From Paraglaciecola arctica (lineage in GTDB: Bacteria; Pseudomonadota; Gammaproteobacteria; Enterobacterales; Alteromonadaceae): a DNA stretch of 64,000 bases. A program made the translations under genes and the position numbers. This document shows, one piece after another, positions 8,659 through 17,540 of this stretch. The stretch's first letter is position 1, and every line of letters begins with the position of its first letter. The notes under the pieces were generated by a model. That model saw only the letters and a program-made list of their open reading frames with translations, ran no database searches and was not told the origin of the DNA. The DNA lies in the NCBI RefSeq assembly GCF_018861065.1, contig NZ_JAHKQO010000031.1:186001-250000 (forward strand), written 5' to 3'.

Positions 8659-9177
8659 TTACACTACTCCCTGTTCATTGTTATCTACTAGGATGCTGTC
8701 TCTTTTGGGATCATAAATTTCTACGACACTGGTACTTGATGAAGACACTTGCTTAATCGCTTCTTTAATACGCTTATATGACATGCAACGACATAAGTTT
8801 CCGTTCATATAATTAACGATTTCCGCATCTGAAGGATTGGCATTAGTCGCCAATAGCGCAGCGGCTTGCATGATTTGACCAGACTGACAGTAACCACATT
8901 GAGGCACTTGATGCTCAACCCAAGCTTTTTGCAAAGGGTGTTTATTTTCAAGCCCTTCAATGGTTGTAATTTTGCCTCCATCAATAGCGCTAATTGGCAA
9001 TGAACAAGACCTTACTGGACTACCGTTTAAATGCACGGTACAAGCCCCACACATAGCAATTCCGCACCCAAATTTAGTCCCTTTGAGTCCAAATTCATCG
9101 CGAATGATCCACAATAAAGGCGTATCTTCAGGTGCATCGGTACTCATTTTGTTACCGTTAAGTGCAAATGTAATCAT
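8659..9177 (-). CDS. (2Fe-2S) subunit of periplasmic molybdenum oxidoreductase (IorA-like)
   Basis: This 172-aa partner of the large subunit carries two [2Fe-2S] clusters. Cys38, Cys43, Cys46 and Cys58 form the plant-ferredoxin-type site (CGIAMCGAC), and Cys94-x2-Cys97 with Cys129 and Cys131 (CRC) form the second cluster. It is first in a two-gene operon. It has no signal of its own and is presumably carried out by the Tat signal of the large subunit. Electrons probably go to a cytochrome c or the respiratory chain. The C-terminal 25 residues extend past the second cluster domain. Confidence 0.92.
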   Translation of the reverse strand: MITFALNGNKMSTDAPEDTPLLWIIRDEFGLKGTKFGCGIAMCGACTVHLNGSPVRSCSLPISAIDGGKITTIEGLENKHPLQKAWVEHQVPQCGYCQSGQIMQAAALLATNANPSDAEIVNYMNGNLCRCMSYKRIKEAIKQVSSSSTSVVEIYDPKRDSILVDNNEQGVV

Positions 9178-9413
9178 AGTTATGCTTCTTGTCCGATTGA
9201 TAGATTAGCTTAGTTATGTTGCTTAAACAGTGTAGCAACAAAAACTAATGTTGATCGTGACGTGTTTGAATGAGCTTGAAGTAAGACTTGCACACATTTA
9301 AACGGCAATTTACGTATCAGTTGTATTGATTGGTTAACATCTTAAAAGCTTATTTATAGTTTGCTTCAGAGGTTGTTAATCTATTGTTCACTAAGAAATT
9401 GAGAATTGAGTCA

Positions 9414-10178
9414 ATGCATAATAATAAAGGCTTTTTAGGAAAAATCGTTTTAGTCACTGGTGCCGCTTCAGGCATAGGGCAAGCCGCTGCTCGCTCTTTC
9501 GCTCACCAAGGTGCTAAGGTGATTTTGACGGACATTGATACTCAAGGCGAACACTTGGCACAAGAACTTGTTTCCCTTGGTCTTCAAGCAATTTTCCACG
9601 AATGTGATGTGAGTAATAGCGGTTCAGTCACAGCACTTTTTGACTTTATTCAAGACTCTTTTGGACGTTTAGATATAGCATTTAATAATGCTGGCATCGA
9701 CATAGAGTCAAGCAAATTGGCTGAAGGAAGTGAAGATGTGTTTGACAAAATCATGGATGTTAATGTCAAAGGTGTGTGGTTATGTATGCAACATGAGATT
9801 CAAAGCATGCTAAAAACTGGTGGTGGAGCTATAGTGAATACCGCCTCTGTAGCGGGATTAGGTGCTGCACCTAAAATGAGTATTTACGCTGCAAGCAAAC
9901 ATGCCGTTGTTGGGTTGACTAAGTCGGCGGCAGTCGAATATGCCAAAAAAGGCATCAGAGTGAACGCAATTTGTCCTGCAGTGATTGATACCAATATGTA
10001 TCGACGCGCCATTGCGGGAGATGAAAAGAAGAGCCATATGATAGGTTCTATGCACCCCGTTGGTCGCGTGGGAACAGTAGAAGAAGTCGTGGCTGCAGTT
10101 ATGTATTTAAGTTCTGATGCAGCAAGTTTTACAACTGGATCTACCTTACCTGTGGATGGTGGCTCGACCTCAATATAA
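9414..10178 (+). CDS. Short-chain dehydrogenase/reductase (SDR), classical type
   Basis: This 254-aa NAD(P)-dependent oxidoreductase has the cofactor motif TGAASGIG (15-22), NNAGI, the catalytic Tyr158-x3-Lys162 (YAASK) and a C-terminal VDGG typical of classical SDRs. An Asp (LTDID) after the second strand hints at NAD preference. The substrate is unknown. The frame extends upstream to a TTG at 9384, but ATG 9414 fits the family start and the Rossmann motif better. It is divergent from the molybdenum enzyme operon and may act in the same oxidative pathway, but that is only proximity. Confidence 0.85.
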   Translation: MHNNKGFLGKIVLVTGAASGIGQAAARSFAHQGAKVILTDIDTQGEHLAQELVSLGLQAIFHECDVSNSGSVTALFDFIQDSFGRLDIAFNNAGIDIESSKLAEGSEDVFDKIMDVNVKGVWLCMQHEIQSMLKTGGGAIVNTASVAGLGAAPKMSIYAASKHAVVGLTKSAAVEYAKKGIRVNAICPAVIDTNMYRRAIAGDEKKSHMIGSMHPVGRVGTVEEVVAAVMYLSSDAASFTTGSTLPVDGGSTSI

Positions 10179-10354
10179 GGCATAAGGACGCATACAAATA
10201 AAAGTAGTCTAGAGTAAAAAATTGAGATGACGGATTGGCATTAGCTCGTTAAGAGTGCTTTTTAAACTTGAATCTATCAATTAGGATATAACTAGTTGCA
10301 GCTGAGTTGGACCGACGGCTGCTTTGTTTAACTTATTTTAGATTCTGGAAAGTC

Positions 10355-11512
10355 ATGCAAAAGTCGCAAGCTGAAGCCCTTCAAGACTCAGAAAATGTAG
10401 AAAAAAGTCAAAGATTAGCTAATATTCCGAGCATCAAATGGATCCTGATGTTGGCAGTTTTTTATACTCTATATTTTGCTCAATCACTCATTATCCCATT
10501 GGTATTAACTATACTCATTGCGCTCCTATTGAGTCCACTAGTGACATTGTTAAAACGCCTACACATACCACGTTCTCTATCATCTATAGCATTAATGGCT
10601 ATGCTCATCGCTCCTTTTACATTACTAGGGCTCGAATTATTTGAGCCAGCCCAGAAGTGGGCAAAACTTATCCCTAAACTATCTGTGCAGCTTACTCAGC
10701 AAGTTGAATCTATTAGTGACGCATTTGAAAAACAACAACACGAAGAGTTGGTAAAAGCTAAACCAGTAAAAGAGTTTAGCTTTTTAGATTGGTTCAGTAG
10801 TGAAGATGTTGAAATTCAACCTAAAGAAACGACTAGCGACGTGGTGACTGAACACATTAAACAGGGAGGCCTCGAGTTTATTCTTGAAGCATTGGGAGCC
10901 GCCCCAGTTTTTTTAGCACAAGTTTTGGTTAGTATTATATTGATTCTGTTTTTACTTATCTTTGGTCCGAGTCTTTTCAACGCCTTTATTAAGGAATTGC
11001 CTACAAAAGAAAAGCGCGATAAAGCAATCAATTTGGTGAATATGACCCAAGCGCAGCTTTCTCGTTACATTATCACTGTCAGTATTATTAATACTGGATT
11101 AGGTTTATCTACAGCCTTGGTTTTATATTTCATTGGTTTAGAAGATGCGCTTTTGTGGGGGGTCATGGTGGGAATTCTAAATTTTATTCCGTATGTAGGC
11201 TCAGTATTAGGGGTATTAATATTATCTTTAGCCGGATTAGTGCAATATGGTGTCAATATATCTGTGTTACTACCAGTGGCTGCTTATCTAGTGTTAAATA
11301 TGCTTGAGTCACAGTTTATTACGCCAACAGTTTTGGGTAGGAACATGCTAATTAATCCATTGGTTATTATGTTGTGGTTAATCATCTGTGGATGGCTGTG
11401 GGGGCTGTCGGGTATTTTGTTGTCTGTACCACTATTGGTGTGTATCAAACTGGCTTTGTCTGAATTAGGCCTTTGGGGAAATTGGCTTAGGATCATAGAA
11501 GCTGGTGGATAA
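10355..11512 (+). CDS. AI-2E family transporter (PerM/UPF0118)
   Basis: This 385-aa inner-membrane protein belongs to the AI-2E/PerM family. There are three hydrophobic segments near the N-terminus, an intervening soluble region with a charged stretch (KPVKEFSFLDWFSSEDVEIQ), and five or so C-terminal membrane segments with the motif NFIPYVGS. Family members have been linked to export of small molecules or Na+/H+ exchange, and the substrate here is unknown. The frame opens at TTG 10307, but ATG 10355 has GGAAAG just upstream and fits the family. Single gene, followed by a strong hairpin. Confidence 0.85.
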   Translation: MQKSQAEALQDSENVEKSQRLANIPSIKWILMLAVFYTLYFAQSLIIPLVLTILIALLLSPLVTLLKRLHIPRSLSSIALMAMLIAPFTLLGLELFEPAQKWAKLIPKLSVQLTQQVESISDAFEKQQHEELVKAKPVKEFSFLDWFSSEDVEIQPKETTSDVVTEHIKQGGLEFILEALGAAPVFLAQVLVSIILILFLLIFGPSLFNAFIKELPTKEKRDKAINLVNMTQAQLSRYIITVSIINTGLGLSTALVLYFIGLEDALLWGVMVGILNFIPYVGSVLGVLILSLAGLVQYGVNISVLLPVAAYLVLNMLESQFITPTVLGRNMLINPLVIMLWLIICGWLWGLSGILLSVPLLVCIKLALSELGLWGNWLRIIEAGG

Positions 11513-11556
11513 TGGCTAATTTTATTGGTCCAATGCTAATAGTGATTGTTTGCTTT

Positions 11557-11612
11557 ATCAATAATGGTTTTACCGCGTCCTTGCTGTAAAACCATTATTG
11601 ATATGTTTTTAT
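11557..11612. terminator. Strong bidirectional terminator, 17-bp perfect stem
   Basis: Arms 11557-11573 and 11586-11602 are perfectly complementary over 17 bp with a 12-base loop. T-rich sequence follows on the plus strand. It separates the convergent permease and yceH genes. Confidence 0.85.
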
Positions 11613-12298
11613 TCACTCAATATATCAACAATTTCTTTTAAATCTGCTAATTGTTTAGTCAAGGCTGTTACCTGATGTTCTAGTTGACTAAGACGCTCTT
11701 GGTCTATAGTGGTTGTAGAGGTTGAATTTTCTTCCTGGTCAGTAGAATAACTGTAAGTTGAAGGTTGTGATTGGATTGAAAATTCTTGGTCGCTACCAAA
11801 TAAGTGTGCATAACGAGAATCACGTTTGCCCGGTTCCCGCTCTAGTTTCACTACTAATTGTTGGTCGTTCAAATCATGTAATTTGTTAAGGGTTGTTTCT
11901 ACTTCATCGACATTTGCAAAGTCGGCCAAGCGGTTGCTGCGAGTCCTAAGTTCCCCCGGAGTTTGCGGGCCGCGTAGCAGTAATACACATATAATCGCTA
12001 ATTGTTGTCGGCTAAATTTTAAATCACTGAACTCGGTATTACAGAAACGGTGTTTGTACTTGACCACTCGACTGCCAGTACCAGTATATTCAAGGATCAA
12101 TTTTTTATCTTTAAGTTCATCCAAGCCATTTTGAACTTCAGATTCGCTAAGGTTTATGACTGGATCTCGGTTACTTTTTTGGTTGCATCCTAGGGTTAAG
12201 GCATTCAGAGATAAAGGATATTGATCCGGTGTGGTGACTTCTTTTTCGAGTAATACACCGATAATCCGTGCCTGTATTGGTGAGAGTTGTATAAGCAT
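11609..12298 (-). CDS. yceH: YceH family protein (DUF480)
   Basis: This 229-aa protein matches YceH: an N-terminal winged-helix pair with the diagnostic [20 protein letters not shown] and QKSNRDPV, a second winged helix ([19 protein letters not shown]), a Ser/Thr-rich linker, and a C-terminal short coiled coil ([19 protein letters not shown]). The function is not established; it has been treated as a possible DNA- or membrane-related regulator. It lies upstream of the ABC1 kinase gene's end on the same strand with only 25 bases between. Confidence 0.9.
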   Translation of the reverse strand: MLIQLSPIQARIIGVLLEKEVTTPDQYPLSLNALTLGCNQKSNRDPVINLSESEVQNGLDELKDKKLILEYTGTGSRVVKYKHRFCNTEFSDLKFSRQQLAIICVLLLRGPQTPGELRTRSNRLADFANVDEVETTLNKLHDLNDQQLVVKLEREPGKRDSRYAHLFGSDQEFSIQSQPSTYSYSTDQEENSTSTTTIDQERLSQLEHQVTALTKQLADLKEIVDILSE

Positions 12299-12323
12299 TT
12301 AAATGTCCGTTGGTACCGCTAAT

Positions 12324-13655
12324 TTATGCCTTATTATAAGGCGAGAATAATCTTTGCATATCCACTTTGGCTTTTAATTTTATTGCCAATAAAAATAACC
12401 CTCCAAGTTTTCGGTGTAAAAATATTGCGTTGGCAGAAGGTGTATGCGCATATTCTCGTTCTAGTCCCAGTTGCATCCCGTGTTGCTGCAAGCGTGAAGA
12501 TAGATCTGAACTAGCAAAGTCGTAGGGCGATTCTACATATAACGGTTCGCAAGCCATGTAAACTAAGTCTGTAATATTGCGCTGAACATTTTCAGGTAAA
12601 TCGAGACGAATAAGCCCAATATTTAAGATTGCTTGGCGAATTTGTGATTTGTCATGACGGCAGGCACCTTGCATTAGCTGACGGTAACCTTCGGCCATTT
12701 GTGATGTATAAGCTCGGGTGGCGCCAAAATCTAAAAGTACAATTTTTTGTGATTCTTGATCATATTGAAAATTGCCAAAGTTAGGATCGGTTTGCACCAA
12801 TTTGAAGTCAAATAACTCTTTGAAAAATAGCCGCATTAACTGTGTCACTACTCGATTTCGAGTTTCTTGAGATTCGTTGATTAACTGTTCTATTGGTAAA
12901 CCATCAACAAAACTCATTGCGAGAATCGAATCTGAACTCAACTCTTCATCTAGCACCGGCATCACAAACGCATCATCGTTTTCAATAACAGCGGCGTAGC
13001 GATCTAAGTATTTTCCTTCAAGCTTATAATCTGCTTCATCATGCAGTTGTTTTTTTGCTTCTTCCAATAGCGGCTTAATGTCCAAACCTTTGGGTAATAA
13101 CCCGGTTAATTTTATTAAGGTCGCGACGTTATCTACATCACTATTAATACTTTGTTTGATTCCTGGATATTGAATTTTAATGGCTAAACGTTTTAAGTCT
13201 TTAGTGATAACTTTATGAACTTGGCCAATAGAGGCGGCAGCTATAGGTTGTAACGGAAATTGTATAAACTCTTTCTGCCAGCCTTGCCCCCATTGTGTTT
13301 CTAACAAACCAACGAGTTCTTTTTCTGGCATAGACCTAGCGTCTGAACGCAACCGAGCGAGTAAATCTGTCAGCTCTTTTGGCAACATATCACCTGCATC
13401 CATAGATAACATTTGCCCCACCTTCATCGCCGCTCCACGCATTTGGGCGAGTTGCTCGGTCACACGCATCGCGTTTGATGGGGTGAGCAATAAGTCTTTT
13501 ATTTTTGGTCGATTTCCTTTGGCTAATTCACTGACCCCTTCAGCAAGCACATTTCCAGCTACCCTCCCTGCCAAAGATCCTAATTTGCTGAATCGACTTA
13601 ATCTGCCCTTGGGTACAGAGGCTGCATTTGTGTTTTTTTGCGTCTTTTTTTGCAT
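12324..13655 (-). CDS. ABC1/AarF (UbiB-like) atypical kinase family protein
   Basis: This 443-aa member of the ABC1 atypical kinase family (UbiB, ADCK) contains the family's KxGQ motif (MKVGQMLSMD, about residue 77), the Ala-rich loop AAASIGQVHK, the catalytic-loop-like QTDPNFGNF and the metal-binding LLDFGATR. It is more like the extra AarF-type paralogue than UbiB itself, which normally sits with ubiE/ubiJ and has C-terminal membrane helices. The role is probably in isoprenoid/quinone lipid handling, by family analogy only. The N-terminal about 45 residues are basic. Confidence 0.85.
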   Translation of the reverse strand: MQKKTQKNTNAASVPKGRLSRFSKLGSLAGRVAGNVLAEGVSELAKGNRPKIKDLLLTPSNAMRVTEQLAQMRGAAMKVGQMLSMDAGDMLPKELTDLLARLRSDARSMPEKELVGLLETQWGQGWQKEFIQFPLQPIAAASIGQVHKVITKDLKRLAIKIQYPGIKQSINSDVDNVATLIKLTGLLPKGLDIKPLLEEAKKQLHDEADYKLEGKYLDRYAAVIENDDAFVMPVLDEELSSDSILAMSFVDGLPIEQLINESQETRNRVVTQLMRLFFKELFDFKLVQTDPNFGNFQYDQESQKIVLLDFGATRAYTSQMAEGYRQLMQGACRHDKSQIRQAILNIGLIRLDLPENVQRNITDLVYMACEPLYVESPYDFASSDLSSRLQQHGMQLGLEREYAHTPSANAIFLHRKLGGLFLLAIKLKAKVDMQRLFSPYNKA

Positions 13656-13863
13656 TTAGAGTCACGCCTCATAAAAAGGTCAATACGTTGGGTAGTGCGT
13701 TTCGGATGTATTCCACCACCAACAGATTGGAAAAATTAGTTTATAACCTTGCGGCGCGAGTGGCTAGAAAGTGTTTTCAAAGTGCCAAGACAAGAACTTA
13801 GCACTGAGTACAAACTACTAATTATTGCCGTTTTATGTGCAATTTAGATGGCTCAATTACACT

Positions 13864-14349
13864 TTATTCCGATTGTGTGACGTCATAAAGGGTACCCACT
13901 TCTAACAGTGGCGCTGCGTCTATATCTTCTGCATCCATCATGGATGCGATACGTTGCATGGTAGAAACCAATTGAGTTTGCTCCCATTCTTGAAGCTTTT
14001 CAAAGCGATCAATAAAATGTGCTTGCAGAGGGCGAGGCGCATTTTCTATGACTGTTTTCCCTTGCTCGGTAAGATGCAAACCGACCCTGCGCTTATCTGT
14101 AAGTGAACGTTCTCGAATAACGTAATTACGTGCTTCAAGTCTATCTAGAATACTTGTTACTGTTGCGGAACTAAGATTAATACTTTGCGCTATATCCTTA
14201 ACCATACAGCCGTTATGTTGCGCAATTTCCTTTAGAACAATAAGTTGCGGACTAGTAAGTCCACTTTCTTTGGATAACTTTTTTGAATAGAGCCCGATGG
14301 CCCGAGTGACCTTTCTTAATGATACTAATAATTCTTCATATTTTTGCAT
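13864..14349 (-). CDS. MarR family transcriptional regulator
   Basis: This 161-aa protein has the MarR winged-helix core at about residues 30-105. The recognition helix region is LSSATVTSILDRLEARNYVIRE (in two runs) and the wing includes SLTDKRRVGLHLTEQGK. It is transcribed divergently from proB across a 419-base gap. Targets and ligand are unknown; autoregulation in that gap is likely by family habit. It ends in an acidic tail. No drug efflux genes are adjacent. Confidence 0.9.
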   Translation of the reverse strand: MQKYEELLVSLRKVTRAIGLYSKKLSKESGLTSPQLIVLKEIAQHNGCMVKDIAQSINLSSATVTSILDRLEARNYVIRERSLTDKRRVGLHLTEQGKTVIENAPRPLQAHFIDRFEKLQEWEQTQLVSTMQRIASMMDAEDIDAAPLLEVGTLYDVTQSE

Positions 14350-14768
14350 ATAACTGACCTTTGCATACCTTTGAACACCGGCCGAAAAGTCTAATTATTA
14401 ACGCCCGATAAATGTCGCTTAATGTAAGAGTAATTAACCTAGAGTTCAATTTTTAAATTCAGAATTAACCCCATTATTTATCTGAGGTAAAAGTTCAACT
14501 CTATCTAATTACCACCTCAATGAACTATGTTATATCGATTCTGGTGTAGAAATTTTATTAAAAAATAGTTAGTATACGAATTATTAGATTACTAGGTAAT
14601 TTTAGTCAAACTTTTAAGAGGACCAAAATGCAGCTTTCAAACCCATCATGACCTCTCCAAGAGAATAAGCTTTAATTTCAAAAGCTCTTCAAATAATCGA
14701 AACATCAGGCAATGAAGCCTACATCAATAAAATAGCGTTGAATTTCGCAAGGTAAGAAATTAATTATT
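14350..14768. other. Divergent regulatory region between marR-type gene and proBA
   Basis: This 419-base AT-rich spacer probably contains both promoters. It shows two overlapping micro-ORFs with Pro codons (14628-14668), a small AGCTTT/AAAGCT hairpin at 14668-14686, and an imperfect inverted repeat GAGGT...ACCTC at about 14484-14518. No clean MarR palindrome is evident. Confidence 0.5.
14628..14668 (+). other. Two coupled micro-ORFs upstream of proB (candidate leader)
   Basis: A GAGGA ribosome binding site (14618-14622) precedes an ATG at 14628 opening a 7-codon frame (MQLSNPS). Its TGA overlaps the ATG of a second 6-codon frame (MTSPRE, 14648-14668) in an ATGA arrangement. Each has one CCA proline codon and a hairpin follows, so a proline-sensing leader of proBA is conceivable. 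The evidence is only the initiation signal and the position. Confidence 0.25.
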
Positions 14769-15875
14769 ATGAATAGATTTAATTGGAAACGTATTGTCAT
14801 AAAAGTTGGAAGTGCATTAATTGCGCCCCATGGAAAGGGCTGTAGTAGTCAGTATTTAGAAAGTATTGCGCAATTTATTAAGAGTTGTCGTGCACAAGGA
14901 ATCGATGTGGTTCTAGTCTCGTCAGGGTCCGTAGCGGCAGGCTCACATTTGTTTCCAAATGAGTTACAACAAACTATCCCTATCAAAAAGGCAATGGCAG
15001 CTGCCGGCCAAGCGGAAATGATTGCAACATGGGAAAAGCTTTTTGATTTTGCAACGGCACAGATGCTACTGACGCGTTGCGATTTGCGTGATAGGGAACG
15101 CTACATCAGTGTAAGGGAAACCATCTTTACGTTGCTAGAACATGGTGTTTTACCCATTATCAACGAAAATGACACGATAGTGACCGACAAGTTAAAAGTA
15201 GGGGATAACGATAATTTATCTGCGATTGTTGCGGCCGCTGCAGACGCTGATGCCTTGATCATTTGTTCCGACATTGATGGTTTGTACAATAAAAACCCAC
15301 ATAAACACCAAGATGCAGTTCTCATCCCTAATATCTCAGAAATAAATGCAGAAGTGTTTGCGATGGCTGATGGAGCGACAAGTGCCGTGGGCACCGGTGG
15401 CATGATAACTAAAGTCGAAGCAGCAAAAAAAGCAACCTTGCATGGAATTGACACCTATATAGTCAATGGTTTTACCGAATTGTCTTTTACTAAGTTATTA
15501 AACGGTGAAAATCCTGGCACGCGGTTTTCTTCAGCATCCTCTCCTATGCAGGAGCACATTCATTGGATGACACATACCTCTACGGCTCAAGGTGAGGTGA
15601 TAGTTGAGGATGACTTTAAAGCTAAACTTGATGCCCACAGTGAACAACTTACCAGTGAAGACTTGGTGGAAATTAAAGGCGAATTTGCAGTAGGTGATAC
15701 GATTTTGGTACGCAGGAATGACGGGACTAAATTGGCGAAAGCCAAGTCAAATTATAGTAGTTGTTTGCTGAGCTTTATTACTAATCAAGAAGATAAAAAC
15801 TTTGCGAGTGATTTTCAAGAACAAACAGGGCCGATTATTTCAGACAAAAATGTCGCGTTGTTGGAGACAGTATGA
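14769..15875 (+). CDS. proB: Glutamate 5-kinase
   Basis: ProB phosphorylates glutamate to gamma-glutamyl phosphate, the first step of proline synthesis, in the cytoplasm. The 368-aa protein has an amino-acid-kinase domain (about 1-255: VIKVGSALI, SSGSVAAG, INENDTIV, DNDNLSAIVA, GTGGMITKVEAA) and a C-terminal PUA domain (about 275-355). This is the full-length bacterial form, normally feedback-inhibited by proline. Its last codons overlap proA by 4 bases (ATGA), showing translational coupling. Confidence 0.97.
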   Translation: MNRFNWKRIVIKVGSALIAPHGKGCSSQYLESIAQFIKSCRAQGIDVVLVSSGSVAAGSHLFPNELQQTIPIKKAMAAAGQAEMIATWEKLFDFATAQMLLTRCDLRDRERYISVRETIFTLLEHGVLPIINENDTIVTDKLKVGDNDNLSAIVAAAADADALIICSDIDGLYNKNPHKHQDAVLIPNISEINAEVFAMADGATSAVGTGGMITKVEAAKKATLHGIDTYIVNGFTELSFTKLLNGENPGTRFSSASSPMQEHIHWMTHTSTAQGEVIVEDDFKAKLDAHSEQLTSEDLVEIKGEFAVGDTILVRRNDGTKLAKAKSNYSSCLLSFITNQEDKNFASDFQEQTGPIISDKNVALLETV

Positions 15876-17119
15876 GTGTAATAAAAAATTTAACATTGGG
15901 CGCGGTTAAAGCATCCAAAACCTTAGCCGTGTTAGATGAGTCAATTAAAAACCAAGTATTATTAGCGATGGCCAAGGCTTTGCGTCAACAACAGCAGGTT
16001 ATCTTAACGGCTAATGAGCAAGATTTAGTGTCAGCAAAACAAAACAATTTGGGTAGTGCTATGCTCGACAGGCTGACTTTAGACCCCCAGAGAATTGAAG
16101 CAATGGCATCGGGTATTGAGGTGATTGCCGGGCTCGAAGATCCTGTTGGGGCGCAGCGAGTTGTTAGTGAGCGTCCAAATGGACTACAGATCCATAAAAT
16201 GCGGGTTCCCCTTGGTGTTGTTTGTATGATTTTCGAAGCCCGTCCTAATGTAACAGCGGACGCTGGCGCCTTGTGTTTTAAATCAGGGAATGCAGTAATT
16301 CTGCGTGGCGGCAAAGAAGCACTGATCTCTAGTTTAGCCATAGCCGATGTTTTACAAGACGTTTTAATATCATTCGATTTGCCCAAAGAGCTGATTACAG
16401 TTGTTCCAGATCCCAGTCGTGACTTGATGTTCGAGTTGATGCAGCAGCGGGATAGTATCGATGTGATCATCCCAAGAGGCGGCGAGGGCCTGATTAATTT
16501 TGTAACTGATAACAGTAAAATACCGGTGATTCAGCATTTTAAAGGGGTGTGTCATCTTTATATAGACAAAGATGCTGACCAGAGTGTTGCTATGGATTTA
16601 TTAATCAATGGTAAAACTTCTAGAACCGGCGTGTGTAATGCAATTGAGGGATTATTAGTCGACCAATCTATTGCTGCGGAATTTTTGCCAAAAGTGGCCG
16701 AAAAGTTAAAAGAAAAGCATGTCAAAGTCCACGCTTGTGGGAGCGCTTGCCAATATTTCAGTAATGCAAACTTGTTAGAAGTGGAAGATTTTGGTCAAGA
16801 ATACTTAGAGCTTGAGATAGCGATCCGTATTGTGGGAGGGGTCGATGATGCCATGGCGCATATAGATAGGTTTGGTAGTCATCATACTGAAGTTATCTGT
16901 ACCCGAAATGAATTAACAGCAAAACGTTTTCAACGTTCAGTTGATGCCTCTGTGGTAATGGTGAATGCTTCCTCGCGTTTTTCAGATGGCAGTGAGCTTG
17001 GGTTAGGTGCAGAAATCGGTATCGCAACCACTAAGCTACATGCATATGGCCCAATGGGAATCGAGTCTCTCACCACTGAGAAATATTTGGTTATGGGTGA
17101 TGGACAAATTCGCGCTTAA
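15872..17119 (+). CDS. proA: Gamma-glutamyl phosphate reductase
   Basis: ProA reduces gamma-glutamyl phosphate with NADPH to glutamate semialdehyde, the second step to proline. The 415-aa protein is full length. It shows the aldehyde-dehydrogenase-like fold with IFEARPNVTADA, SGNAVILRGG, IPRGGEGLI and the catalytic cysteine segment KTSRTGVCNA, and ends with GPMGIESLTTEKYLV, typical of ProA. It forms an operon with proB (4-base overlap). Confidence 0.97.
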   Translation: MSVIKNLTLGAVKASKTLAVLDESIKNQVLLAMAKALRQQQQVILTANEQDLVSAKQNNLGSAMLDRLTLDPQRIEAMASGIEVIAGLEDPVGAQRVVSERPNGLQIHKMRVPLGVVCMIFEARPNVTADAGALCFKSGNAVILRGGKEALISSLAIADVLQDVLISFDLPKELITVVPDPSRDLMFELMQQRDSIDVIIPRGGEGLINFVTDNSKIPVIQHFKGVCHLYIDKDADQSVAMDLLINGKTSRTGVCNAIEGLLVDQSIAAEFLPKVAEKLKEKHVKVHACGSACQYFSNANLLEVEDFGQEYLELEIAIRIVGGVDDAMAHIDRFGSHHTEVICTRNELTAKRFQRSVDASVVMVNASSRFSDGSELGLGAEIGIATTKLHAYGPMGIESLTTEKYLVMGDGQIRA

Positions 17120-17219
17120 CTTAAATCGTATCAGAGCGGGAGACCGTAGCTCTATTATCTTATGTTTTTTGTTCCTAGCCTTGAATAATCAATTGTTAAT
17201 GGAATCTATTTTAAAAACA

Positions 17220-17441
17220 TTAATAACTAGAGTTTGGGGTGTTATCAGGGTCTATTTCACCAGAGACTTCGTCTGGATCTACATCGTTAATTAACAAGGT
17301 TTCTCGCACAGCCTCAATATGATTCAGGACGATTTGGTAGCGGTCACCATATTCGTATTTAGTGACTTCAATGGCCTTTGGCATGTAGCTAAAGGCTATC
17401 TTAAGTGACATAAGTGCGTCACCATCCAATTTTTCAGTCAT
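17220..17441 (-). CDS. Small acidic protein of unknown function
   Basis: A 73-aa frame has a good ribosome binding site (GGAAAG just before the ATG on the minus strand) and no competing longer frame. The N-terminal 50 residues look helical and soluble (MPKAIEVTKYEYGDRYQIVL is a readable segment); the last 20 are very acidic (DVDPDEVSGEIDPD). I do not recognise the family. It is divergent from the WYL regulator and shares a short promoter region with it. Confidence 0.6.
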   Translation of the reverse strand: MTEKLDGDALMSLKIAFSYMPKAIEVTKYEYGDRYQIVLNHIEAVRETLLINDVDPDEVSGEIDPDNTPNSSY

Positions 17442-17471
17442 AGCTTTCCATTTCTCTTAGTTAAGTTGTAA

Positions 17472-17530
17472 TCATAATGATTGCATTGTTTGTGTCGGTG
17501 ATTTACTCTCCGTACACCTAGTCATTATGA
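17472..17530. promoter_or_regulatory. Pair of palindromic TCATWATGA sites in divergent promoter
   Basis: TCATAATGA at 17472-17480, inside the longer palindrome AATCATAATGATT, and TCATTATGA at 17522-17530 lie exactly 50 bases apart, just before the WYL regulator ATG at 17541. BrxR/CapW-type regulators bind inverted repeats at their own promoters, so this is a candidate autoregulatory operator. Confidence 0.4.
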
Positions 17531-17540
17531 GTCTATCTAG

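Noticed and set aside
9384-9413. N-terminal extensions from TTG codons (also before the permease, tkt, aldolase, porin and ppx)
   Set aside because: In each case a downstream ATG fits family length or signal peptide and usually has a better ribosome binding site.
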